This document shows, piece after piece, positions 1-5,207 of a stretch of 10,990 nucleotides of DNA (position 1 is the first letter of the stretch; every line of letters begins with the position of its first letter). The notes below the pieces were generated by a model, which worked only from the letters and a program-made list of their open reading frames with translations, did no database searches and was not told the DNA's origin. Location of the stretch: NCBI GenBank assembly GCA_030695725.1, contig JAUYPN010000034.1, positions 1 through 10,990 on the forward strand. The letters run 5' to 3'. This stretch comes from Candidatus Omnitrophota bacterium (GTDB lineage Bacteria > Omnitrophota > Gorgyraeia > 2-01-FULL-45-10). The translations under genes and the position numbers were made by a program.

Positions 1-220
1 CGAAGGGCCCTCTACTCCGAAGGGTGTTATCAGGATAGGTGCGGGCGACGGTGCCACTATAGAGAATGCCATCATCGATAAGAACGCGAGGATCGGCAAG
101 AACGTAGTGATAAAGAATCTGAATAATCTTAAGAATTACGACGGCGATTGCTATTTCATAAGAGATGGTATCGTGGTTATACCGAAGAACGCCACTATAA
201 AGGACGGAGCGAAAATTTAG
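1..220 (+). CDS. glgC: Glucose-1-phosphate adenylyltransferase (ADP-glucose pyrophosphorylase), C-terminal part
   Basis: This is the 3' end of a gene that begins before the window. The frame starting at base 2 gives 72 residues and then TAG at 218-220. GlgC makes ADP-glucose from glucose 1-phosphate and ATP, the committed step of bacterial glycogen synthesis. The visible part is the end of the C-terminal left-handed beta-helix domain, with hexapeptide-like repeats (GATIENAIIDKNARIGKNV) and the ending GIVVIPKNATIKDGAKI. That ending closely resembles the plant and cyanobacterial GlgC tail as I remember it. The catalytic N-terminal domain is outside the window. It is the only protein gene on the + strand here, and its last 26 bases overlap the 3' end of the convergent radical SAM gene. 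A glycogen gene near a ParA protein with a glycogen-binding domain is notable context. Confidence 0.9.
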   Translation, partial: EGPSTPKGVIRIGAGDGATIENAIIDKNARIGKNVVIKNLNNLKNYDGDCYFIRDGIVVIPKNATIKDGAKI

Positions 221-1148
221 ATTGCTTCGTATTTCGACTTTGCTCAGTACGAAGTCCTGAGCTTTTGTCGAAGGACTTCGTCGGTCCTTGGCCTCCTCCA
301 ATGACAGTTTTAATCTTCTCTATTGTCCCTATCTTATCCAATGCCCAGAGCGGCGCGATGTGATCGTCTTTACTTCCCTGTCCTGTCAGTCTCTGGACAA
401 TTATATCGGGAGCGAGATTACTTAAGAATTCACACACGAGCTTTACGTATTCGTCCTGTTCGAGAAGCCCTATCTTCCCTTCTTTGTATAATTTTTCCAA
501 TCCGCTTCCCTTCAGGATGTGCAGTAGATGTATCTTTACGCCCTCTATATTCAGTTTAGCCAGCTTCTTTGCGGTAGCCATCATATCTAATTTTGTTTCA
601 CCGGGCAGGCCTAAGATGACATGCGCGCATACGGGAATGCCGAATTCCTTAGTCAACTTGACGGCGTTGGAAAAATCATCGAATGTGTGGCCGCGGTTTA
701 TCAGTTTTAGGGTCCTATCATGGGCCGATTGCAGGCCGTATTCCAGCCAGACCTCATAGTTCTCTTTATATGAAGAGATCAGTTTAAGTTTTTCGCGGTC
801 TACGGCGTCCGGCCGGGTGCCTATGGATATCCCTGCTATATCGTCAAATCCCGTCGCCTGATCGTATGCCGCTTTTAGTTCATCTACGGAGGCGTAAGTA
901 TTTGTATGCGCCTGGAAATAGGCTATGAATTTTTTGGCGTTTTTAGCCTTTCTTAGATATTGAATTCTTGTTTCGAGTTGTTGCCGTATGGTTTCAGAAG
1001 GGACTACGTAAGAAGCTCGGGAGCCTTTGCTATTACAATATATGCATCCGCCGCTCTCCATATTCGGGCATGAGAATCCCGCATCGAGAGCGACCCGGTG
1101 AACCTTGCAGCCGTATTTGTCTTTTAGGTAGTCATTATATAGGCGCAT
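195..1148 (-). CDS. Radical SAM protein, TIGR01212/YhcC family
   Basis: A 317-residue radical SAM protein of the YhcC (TIGR01212) type, whose reaction is not firmly established. The N-terminus (MRLYNDYLKDKYG, then DAGFSCPN and GGCIYCN) fits the family. The likely [4Fe-4S] cysteines are C27, C35 and C38, in the family's CX7CX2C-like spacing. GISIGTRPD and the later EYGLQSAHDRTLKLINRGH are typical of the family core. The family-like sequence ends near APLWALDKIGTIEKIKTVI. The remaining 30 or so residues are low in recognisable similarity and are encoded by a palindromic repeat at about 232-280, so the stop now lies inside the end of glgC. The start has no clear ribosome binding site, because another repeat (1158-1192) sits just upstream. 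It follows mnmG on the same strand with a 45-bp gap. Confidence 0.88.
   Translation of the reverse strand: MRLYNDYLKDKYGCKVHRVALDAGFSCPNMESGGCIYCNSKGSRASYVVPSETIRQQLETRIQYLRKAKNAKKFIAYFQAHTNTYASVDELKAAYDQATGFDDIAGISIGTRPDAVDREKLKLISSYKENYEVWLEYGLQSAHDRTLKLINRGHTFDDFSNAVKLTKEFGIPVCAHVILGLPGETKLDMMATAKKLAKLNIEGVKIHLLHILKGSGLEKLYKEGKIGLLEQDEYVKLVCEFLSNLAPDIIVQRLTGQGSKDDHIAPLWALDKIGTIEKIKTVIGGGQGPTKSFDKSSGLRTEQSRNTKQSKFSLRPL
232..280. repeat. Palindromic repeat forming the C-terminus of the radical SAM gene
   Basis: Two nested inverted pairs are visible. CGAAGTCC (250-257) pairs perfectly with GGACTTCG (273-280). TTCGAC...GCTCAG (233-247) pairs with CTGAGC...GTCGAA (257-272), with an unpaired AAA/TTTT interior. 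The motif resembles a widespread extragenic palindrome in candidate-phylum genomes, from memory. It lies just after the glgC stop, and its minus-strand reading gives residues 290-306 of the radical SAM protein. It might also act as a terminator for the convergent genes, although no clear T-tract follows. Confidence 0.75.
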
Positions 1149-1157
1149 AGTATATTG

Positions 1158-1192
1158 AAAAATAGTCCCTATTGGGGACAGTCCCTATTTTT
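1158..1192. repeat. Palindromic spacer repeat between mnmG and the radical SAM gene
   Basis: AAAAATAG (1158-1165) pairs perfectly with CTATTTTT (1185-1192). Inside, GGGAC (1175-1179) pairs with GTCCC (1181-1185). The decamer AGTCCCTATT occurs twice (1164-1173 and 1180-1189). The element begins 1 base past the mnmG stop and fills most of the 45-bp spacer, leaving no recognisable Shine-Dalgarno for the radical SAM gene. Similar GGGGACAGTCCC repeats are, as I recall, often REP-like elements linked to Y1 transposases. No transposase is present here. Confidence 0.75.
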
Positions 1193-1193
1193 C

Positions 1194-3098
1194 CTACTCC
1201 TTACTTCTTCTAACCTTTTCTATCCATACCATGAGGATCGATATTGCTGCCGGGGTGACGCCTGAGATGCGCGACGCCTGGCCGAGATTCAGCGGCCTTA
1301 TGTCGGAGAGCTTCTCTTTTATCTCGCTCGAAAGGCCGTTGATCACTTTGTAGTCGATATTTCCCGGCACCCTTATTCTCTCCAGCTTATCGAACCTGCC
1401 GACGTCGCTCAACTGCCTCTTTATAAAGCCCTCGTATTTTATCTCTATTTCGACTTCGTTTATTTCGTCGGATGATAGTGCCGGATCCCCGCCCCGGGGG
1501 TGTAAATTTTTCACCTCCGGGGTGGGGATGGTGAAAACGTCTGCGTATGATACGCCCGGGCGTCTGAGTATCTTTTCTAAACGCCCGCCTTTAAGCCTCT
1601 TTATTTCATTGGTGATATTTTCCTTCTTCTTCATTACTGCAAGGTATGTTTCTTCATCAACAAGACCAATTTTATAGCCTATCGGCGTAAGCCGTAAGTC
1701 GGCATTATCTTCCCTGAGTATGAGGCGGTATTCTACGCGTGAAGTGAACATCCTGTAAGGTTCGTTCGTCCCTTTCGTTATAAGGTCATCTATGAGCACG
1801 CCTATATAAGCCTGGGAGCGGTCCAATATAAGCGGATCCTTGCCCTTTATCTTCAAAGAGGCGTTTATCCCCGCCATGAGCCCGAGCGAGGCGGCTTCTT
1901 CGTATCCCGTAGTGCCGTTTATCTGGCCCGCCAGATAGAGCCCGGGGGTAGTCTTTGTTTCAAGTGTGGCCAGTAGCTGAGTCGGGTCTACGTAGTCGTA
2001 TTCGATACCATAGCCGGGCTTCACTATAACGGCATTCTCTAACCCTTCTATGGAGTGGACAATATTCTCCTGTACGTCTATGGGCAGGCTTGTGGATATG
2101 CCGTTTGGATAATATTCATTTGTGTTGAACCCCTCCGGTTCAAGAAATATATGATGTCTGTCCCGGGCCGGGAACCGGCATATCTTATCCTCTATGGATG
2201 GGCAGTATCGCACGCCCGTTCCCTTTATCTTTCCGGTGAACAATGGCGACCTGTCAAGATTGGATCGTATTATTTCATGGGTTTTAACGTTTGTGTATGT
2301 TATGTAGCAGGGCAGCTGGTCTTTTATCATCCTCTTCGTCTGGAACGAAAAAGGCCTTATGCCAGTATCGCCTTTTTGCATTATAAGCTTATCAAAATTT
2401 ATGGTCCTGCCGTCCAAGCGGGCGCAGGTTCCGGTTTTAAGCCTCCCCATCTTAAACCCAAGGACTTTTAATGAGGTAGAGAGCTTTTTTGACGGCCCCT
2501 CCCCTACAAATTTTGCCATGCAAAATTTGTGCCTACTGCTTGTAGCAACTAGTTGACTCTCATTCATACCTTCTTGGGCTATTCTACCTCCGTCGGAATG
2601 CTCCAGCCCTATATGCATCAGGCCGTTCAGGAATGTTCCAGGAGTCACTACAAGAGCTTTGCAGTTTAGTACCTCACCCAGCGAGGTCTTTACCCCGTTT
2701 ACGGCGCCGCCCCTTATAAGAATCTCTTCGGCAAGGGCTTGCTTGACATCGAGACCCTGCTGGCTTTTAATGATAGCTTTCATGAAAAGACGGTACGCGT
2801 GCCGGTCCACCTGGGCCCTGGTGGACCTTACCGCCGGCCCTTTTCGTGTATTCAGGAGCCTGAATTGTATGGCCGTGGCGTCCGTGGCCTTAGCCATCTG
2901 TCCGCCCAGGGCATCCAGCTCTTTCACCAGCTGTCCCTTGGCGAGGCCGCCTATAGCGGGGTTGCATGACATATGGCCTATCGTATCGGCATTCATGGTG
3001 AGCAAAAGCGTCTTACATCCTAGTCTCGCCGAGGCTAAGCCTGCCTCGCAGCCCGCATGCCCTGCGCCTATGACTATACAGTCGTAATTTGATGCCAT
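1194..3098 (-). CDS. mnmG: tRNA uridine-34 5-carboxymethylaminomethyl modification enzyme MnmG (GidA)
   Basis: A 634-residue FAD protein that works with MnmE to modify the wobble uridine (cmnm5U34) of certain tRNAs. The Rossmann FAD motif is at residues 11-16 (GAGHAG). The family signature SCNPAIGGLAKGQLVKELDALGG follows, with C45 matching E. coli C47. RYCPSIEDK places C299 at the E. coli C277 position. DPTQLLATLETK and the C-terminal SRISGVTPAAISILMVW are also diagnostic. The shift between the two cysteines shows about 24 extra residues relative to E. coli, matching an in-frame palindromic element at residues 174-198. A second palindrome encodes residues 524-538. The usual KTGTPPR motif reads KTGTCAR here (221-227). 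The start is preceded by AAGGAGAGG. The gene lies alone behind a 229-bp intergenic region, so it probably has its own promoter. Confidence 0.97.
   Translation of the reverse strand: MASNYDCIVIGAGHAGCEAGLASARLGCKTLLLTMNADTIGHMSCNPAIGGLAKGQLVKELDALGGQMAKATDATAIQFRLLNTRKGPAVRSTRAQVDRHAYRLFMKAIIKSQQGLDVKQALAEEILIRGGAVNGVKTSLGEVLNCKALVVTPGTFLNGLMHIGLEHSDGGRIAQEGMNESQLVATSSRHKFCMAKFVGEGPSKKLSTSLKVLGFKMGRLKTGTCARLDGRTINFDKLIMQKGDTGIRPFSFQTKRMIKDQLPCYITYTNVKTHEIIRSNLDRSPLFTGKIKGTGVRYCPSIEDKICRFPARDRHHIFLEPEGFNTNEYYPNGISTSLPIDVQENIVHSIEGLENAVIVKPGYGIEYDYVDPTQLLATLETKTTPGLYLAGQINGTTGYEEAASLGLMAGINASLKIKGKDPLILDRSQAYIGVLIDDLITKGTNEPYRMFTSRVEYRLILREDNADLRLTPIGYKIGLVDEETYLAVMKKKENITNEIKRLKGGRLEKILRRPGVSYADVFTIPTPEVKNLHPRGGDPALSSDEINEVEIEIKYEGFIKRQLSDVGRFDKLERIRVPGNIDYKVINGLSSEIKEKLSDIRPLNLGQASRISGVTPAAISILMVWIEKVRRSKE
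1485..1529. repeat. In-frame palindromic element within mnmG (3' copy)
   Basis: The arms are 1485-1502 and 1512-1529, 18 bp each with two mismatches, around a 9-base loop (TAAATTTTT). The core arm reads CCCCGCCCCGGGGGTG, far more GC-rich than the flanks. In the mnmG frame it encodes about residues 524-538 (IPTPEVKNLHPRGGD). It sits between SYADV and the conserved EVEIEIKYEGFIKRQ block, where MnmG proteins usually have a short variable linker. No stop or frameshift results. Confidence 0.75.
2505..2579. repeat. In-frame palindromic element within mnmG (5' copy)
   Basis: A perfect 10-bp inverted repeat, ACAAATTTTG (2506-2515) and CAAAATTTGT (2521-2530), surrounds a 5-base loop. A palindrome CAACTAGTTG lies at 2546-2555. 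The 75 bases encode 25 residues (174-198 of MnmG) between the conserved GGRI and GEGPSKKLS. In E. coli the same place has a short GGRAGDPP-like join. On the minus strand the segment contains AGCAGTAGGCACAAA, which is also found at the 3' end of the LOG gene in the opposite orientation relative to its frame. The exact insertion edges are inferred. Confidence 0.75.
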
Positions 3099-3105
3099 CC
3101 TCTCC

Positions 3106-3134
3106 TTGCCTTTTTGCCTGAATTAGTGTATACT
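3106..3134 (+). promoter_or_regulatory. Candidate sigma-70-type promoter for the small RNA
   Basis: TTGCCT (3106-3111) and TATACT (3129-3134) are separated by exactly 17 bases. They match the sigma-70 consensus at 4 and 5 of 6 positions. The expected start of transcription, about 3141, coincides with the first base pairs of the folded region that begins at 3142. It points away from mnmG. Confidence 0.45.
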
Positions 3135-3140
3135 TATTAT

Positions 3141-3222
3141 TGGATGACAACAGCATATTAGCCCGTTCTCGGGTTTAAAGGTACAAGTTACCTACAATGA
3201 GCTGTTGCCATCCTTTTTATTT
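3141..3222 (+). ncRNA. Candidate structured small RNA (unrecognised family)
   Basis: A 13-bp outer helix, GGATGACAACAGC (3142-3154) with GCTGTTGCCATCC (3201-3213), has one non-Watson-Crick position (A-C) on the + strand. It encloses two hairpins: AGCCCG/CGGGTT with a TTCT loop, and AGGTA/TACCT with a CAAGT loop. This gives a three-way junction of 72 nt. TTTTTATTT follows directly on the + strand, as in an intrinsic terminator, and a promoter-like pair lies 7-8 bases upstream. I do not recognise it as tRNA, SRP RNA, tmRNA, 6S RNA or a known riboswitch. Read on the minus strand it would instead lie in the mnmG 5' leader, and there the single mispair becomes a G-T wobble. A repeat with folding potential is the main alternative. 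Confidence 0.5.
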
Positions 3223-3247
3223 GCTCTTGTTTGATTGTAGGCAAATA

Positions 3248-3285
3248 ACCCCGCCGATAGATTTACAAAGTAAATCTGGCGGGGT
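3248..3285 (-). terminator. Terminator-like hairpin downstream of the LOG gene
   Basis: ACCCCGCC (3248-3255) pairs with GGCGGGGT (3278-3285), and AGATTTAC (3259-3266) pairs with GTAAATCT (3270-3277). The loop is AAA, with a GAT bulge on one side. Read leftward from the LOG stop at 3328, the helix is followed by TTATTTG, a weak T-tract. No T-tract follows on the + strand, so a minus-strand terminator for the purine/ParA/LOG block is the better reading. It could also be another dispersed palindrome. Confidence 0.55.
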
Positions 3286-3327
3286 ATCATTGTCTTAAGT
3301 TAGAGTTACTTCTTGTAGCCCGATAGG

Positions 3328-4008
3328 CTATGGCCTAGCAGTAGGCACAAAATTTTCATGGAAAATTTTGTAGAACTTATCGATAGCGGCTATTACCTCT
3401 TGCGGGGTGTTCACAACAGAAAATAGCTTTAAATCTACCTTATCTATTGTGCCCTCCGGAAGAAGAGTATTCTTTATCCATGACACTAATCCCTTCCAGT
3501 ACTCCCTGCCCACCAATATTACCGGAAAAGGATCCACTCGCTTTGTCTGAACGAGCGTTATGGCTTCGAAGAGCTCATCCAGCGTTCCGAACCCGCCCGG
3601 AAATACCACGAAAGCTTTTGAGTATTTGGCGAACATCACCTTCCTGCAGAAGAAGTACTTAAAGTCTATTAATCTCGTAACATACTTATTCGGATGCTGT
3701 ACGATAGGTATGAGTATATTCAGTCCAATGGAATCGCCGCCGGCTTTTTTCGCGCCCTTATTTCCGGCCTCCATTATGCCGCCGCCGGCTCCCGTTATCA
3801 CGGAATAGCTGTTTTTGGCGAGTAAATAAGCGGTCTCCTCGGCTACTTTATAGTATTTCTTGGTAGATTTTTTGTGTTTTGCCGAGCCGAATATCGAAAC
3901 CGCTTTCTTGATATTTGAAAGCTCTTCAAAGCCGTCGACGAACTCGCTCATTATACGGAATATACGCCACGGGTCTTCTTTTATGAAATCCTGTTTAAGG
4001 TAGGGCAT
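3328..4008 (-). CDS. LOG-family nucleotide 5'-monophosphate phosphoribohydrolase (TIGR00730)
   Basis: A 226-residue Rossmann-type LOG protein. Characterised members remove ribose 5-phosphate from cytokinin nucleotides or from ordinary purine and pyrimidine monophosphates. The family hallmarks are present: VSIFGSAK near residue 36, ITGAGGGIMEAGNKGA (71-86), an arginine in FFCRKVMF (R122), and PGGFGTLDE (137-145) with E145 in the catalytic position. Its start lies 4 bases after the stop of the ParA-CBM48 gene, so the two are probably co-transcribed and translationally coupled; no strong Shine-Dalgarno is seen. The last 15 or so residues (FYKIFHENFVPTARP) are encoded by a palindromic repeat. Whether the true substrate is AMP or GMP, as the purine neighbours suggest, or a cytokinin-like nucleotide cannot be told from sequence alone. 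Confidence 0.88.
   Translation of the reverse strand: MPYLKQDFIKEDPWRIFRIMSEFVDGFEELSNIKKAVSIFGSAKHKKSTKKYYKVAEETAYLLAKNSYSVITGAGGGIMEAGNKGAKKAGGDSIGLNILIPIVQHPNKYVTRLIDFKYFFCRKVMFAKYSKAFVVFPGGFGTLDELFEAITLVQTKRVDPFPVILVGREYWKGLVSWIKNTLLPEGTIDKVDLKLFSVVNTPQEVIAAIDKFYKIFHENFVPTARP
3338..3373. repeat. Palindromic element at the 3' end of the LOG gene
   Basis: A perfect 11-bp inverted repeat, ACAAAATTTTC (3347-3357) and GAAAATTTTGT (3361-3371), has loop ATG. Together with the flanking AGCAGTAGGC it matches the minus-strand core of the mnmG element at 2505-2540, apart from small changes around the loop. It encodes residues of the extreme LOG C-terminus, after the family-conserved part. Confidence 0.75.
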
Positions 4009-4012
4009 GCGA

Positions 4013-5143
4013 TCAGAACTTTTTTATCGAGTCGTAAGTGCCGAACGGGTTCTGCTCTTTTTCCGCATTCTGGATGTCGAGCATCCACTCGCCGTCCACA
4101 ACGAACTTATATCTGTATTTTCCGGGTGTGAGAGCGAGTTTCTTCTGCCAGCTTCCATCATCGAGCTTGACTAATCGGCTGGCATCATTTATCTTCCAGT
4201 GGTTGAAGTCCCCCACTACATAGACCTCTTTTGCTTCGGGCGCATTTACGGAGAATATGGCGCCTCTGTCCACAGGTTCCGCGGCAGGCTGTATTGCCGG
4301 TATTCTGGGTACAACAGGTAAAGCCGCTTCTTCCTGTTTAAAAGCGACTTCCTCCAGGGCCTGCTTGAACTCTTCCGCCCCCTCCATCCTTATGACCTCT
4401 TGGGCAAGAGCCATATGGTCAAGCGCGCCGTTAGACTTGCTGTCAAACTGCAATACTGATATACCTTGCGCTACGGATTTTTTAAGCGTGACGTTAAGCC
4501 TTATTATTGTTTCAAGAAGCTGGTCTTTGAAGAATGTCTTTATCTCGTTCAGCATAGTTTCGGAATACTTAAGCCTTCTGTCGTAGAGTGTGGCGAGGGC
4601 TCTTACCTGAGGAGCGTGGTTTATCTTCACCTTTATCAGTTCTATCATGCCCAGCAGTTTTCCTACGCCCATCAGGGAGAATGCGCCCATATCTACAGGA
4701 ACTATTACAATACCGGCCGCTCTGAGCGCGTTAAATGTCAGGAACCCCAGGCTTGGCGGGCAGTCGATTATCGTATATTCGTAATTCAGCCGGCTTGCGT
4801 ATATCGATTCGAACAATTTTGACACCGCGCCCTCGGTATCTTTCAGCTCCTGTTCCAGAGTGCTCAGAAGGATATTGGAAGGGATCATGTCGAGGTTCTC
4901 GGATACGCTGATTACGCAGTCGGCAATGTCGCGCCTTTTTTCATGGTTATCCGTGAGAACGTTGTAGATGGATTTGTCTAGAGGCGCGTTTGATGCTCCG
5001 AGGCCGAATGTCGCATGCGCCTGCGGGTCAAGATCTATGAGCAGGACTTTTTTTCCGAGGCGCGCGATCGCGCTCGACAGGTTTATCGCTGTGGTGGTTT
5101 TGCCGCAACCGCCCTTCTGATTCGCTATGGCCACTATCTTCAT
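4013..5143 (-). CDS. ParA/Soj-type ATPase fused to a C-terminal glycogen-binding (CBM48/AMPK-beta) domain
   Basis: A 376-residue two-domain protein. Residues 1-257 form a full ParA/Soj ATPase: deviant Walker A KGGCGKTTT (10-18) with signature lysine K10, Walker A' LIDLDPQAHAT (35-45), Walker B IIDCPP (125-130), and a Soj-like end RLNVTLKKSVAQGISVLQFDSKSNGA. A linker rich in Pro, Ala and Glu (258-293) leads to a glycogen-binding fold at about 294-376. There GDFNHW (W316), YKFVVDGEW (K346, W353) and FGTYDS align with the sugar-contacting residues W100, K126 and W133 and the LGTVNN loop of AMPK-beta. I chose the ATG at 5143 over one at 5176 because AAAGGGG lies 7 bases upstream and conserved homology begins at MKIVAIANQKGG. 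ParA ATPases move DNA or organelle cargo over the nucleoid. The fusion suggests glycogen as cargo or anchor, which is inference. No parB partner is seen. Confidence 0.9.
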   Translation of the reverse strand: MKIVAIANQKGGCGKTTTAINLSSAIARLGKKVLLIDLDPQAHATFGLGASNAPLDKSIYNVLTDNHEKRRDIADCVISVSENLDMIPSNILLSTLEQELKDTEGAVSKLFESIYASRLNYEYTIIDCPPSLGFLTFNALRAAGIVIVPVDMGAFSLMGVGKLLGMIELIKVKINHAPQVRALATLYDRRLKYSETMLNEIKTFFKDQLLETIIRLNVTLKKSVAQGISVLQFDSKSNGALDHMALAQEVIRMEGAEEFKQALEEVAFKQEEAALPVVPRIPAIQPAAEPVDRGAIFSVNAPEAKEVYVVGDFNHWKINDASRLVKLDDGSWQKKLALTPGKYRYKFVVDGEWMLDIQNAEKEQNPFGTYDSIKKF

Positions 5144-5150
5144 CCGCAGA

Positions 5151-5157
5151 CCCCTTT
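5151..5157 (-). promoter_or_regulatory. Ribosome binding site deciding the ParA-CBM48 start
   Basis: The minus strand reads AAAGGGG here, 7 bases before the ATG at 5143. The in-frame ATG at 5176 has no purine-rich site upstream, and it would fall almost at the likely transcription start. The downstream start is therefore preferred. Confidence 0.7.
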
Positions 5158-5178
5158 CTTTTGTCGAAATATACATTA

Positions 5179-5207
5179 AATATACTCTATAAGAGCAAAA
5201 ACTACAA
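5179..5207 (-). promoter_or_regulatory. Weak candidate promoter for ParA-CBM48 and LOG
   Basis: On the minus strand TTGTAG (5207-5202) and TATATT (5184-5179) are 17 bases apart, matching consensus at 3 and 5 of 6 positions. The predicted start near 5172 would give a 29-base leader carrying the AAAGGGG site. The -35 match is poor, and read-through from purQ is equally possible. Confidence 0.3.

Noticed and set aside
2055..2471. Open + strand frame of 138 codons opposite mnmG
   Set aside because: It lies wholly within a clearly coding minus-strand gene, has no recognisable domain, and is a codon-structure shadow.
3122..3150. Minus-strand promoter for mnmG (TTGTCA, 17 bases, ACTAAT)
   Set aside because: The -35 match is good but the -10 match is only 4 of 6 and lacks the first T and A. 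It is plausible but not strong enough to annotate.
3142..3213. tRNA gene (72 nt with a 7-bp acceptor-like end)
   Set aside because: There is no T-arm TTCRA motif, no D-arm and no anticodon-loop pattern, and the outer helix is 13 bp rather than 7.
1158..3373. CRISPR array made of the palindromic repeats
   Set aside because: The repeats are unrelated to each other or occur in single copies, are not evenly spaced, and mostly lie within coding frames. No cas genes are present.
5144..5176. Upstream ATG extending the ParA-CBM48 protein by 11 residues
   Set aside because: No ribosome binding site precedes it. The internal ATG has AAAGGGG at good spacing and matches where ParA homology begins.
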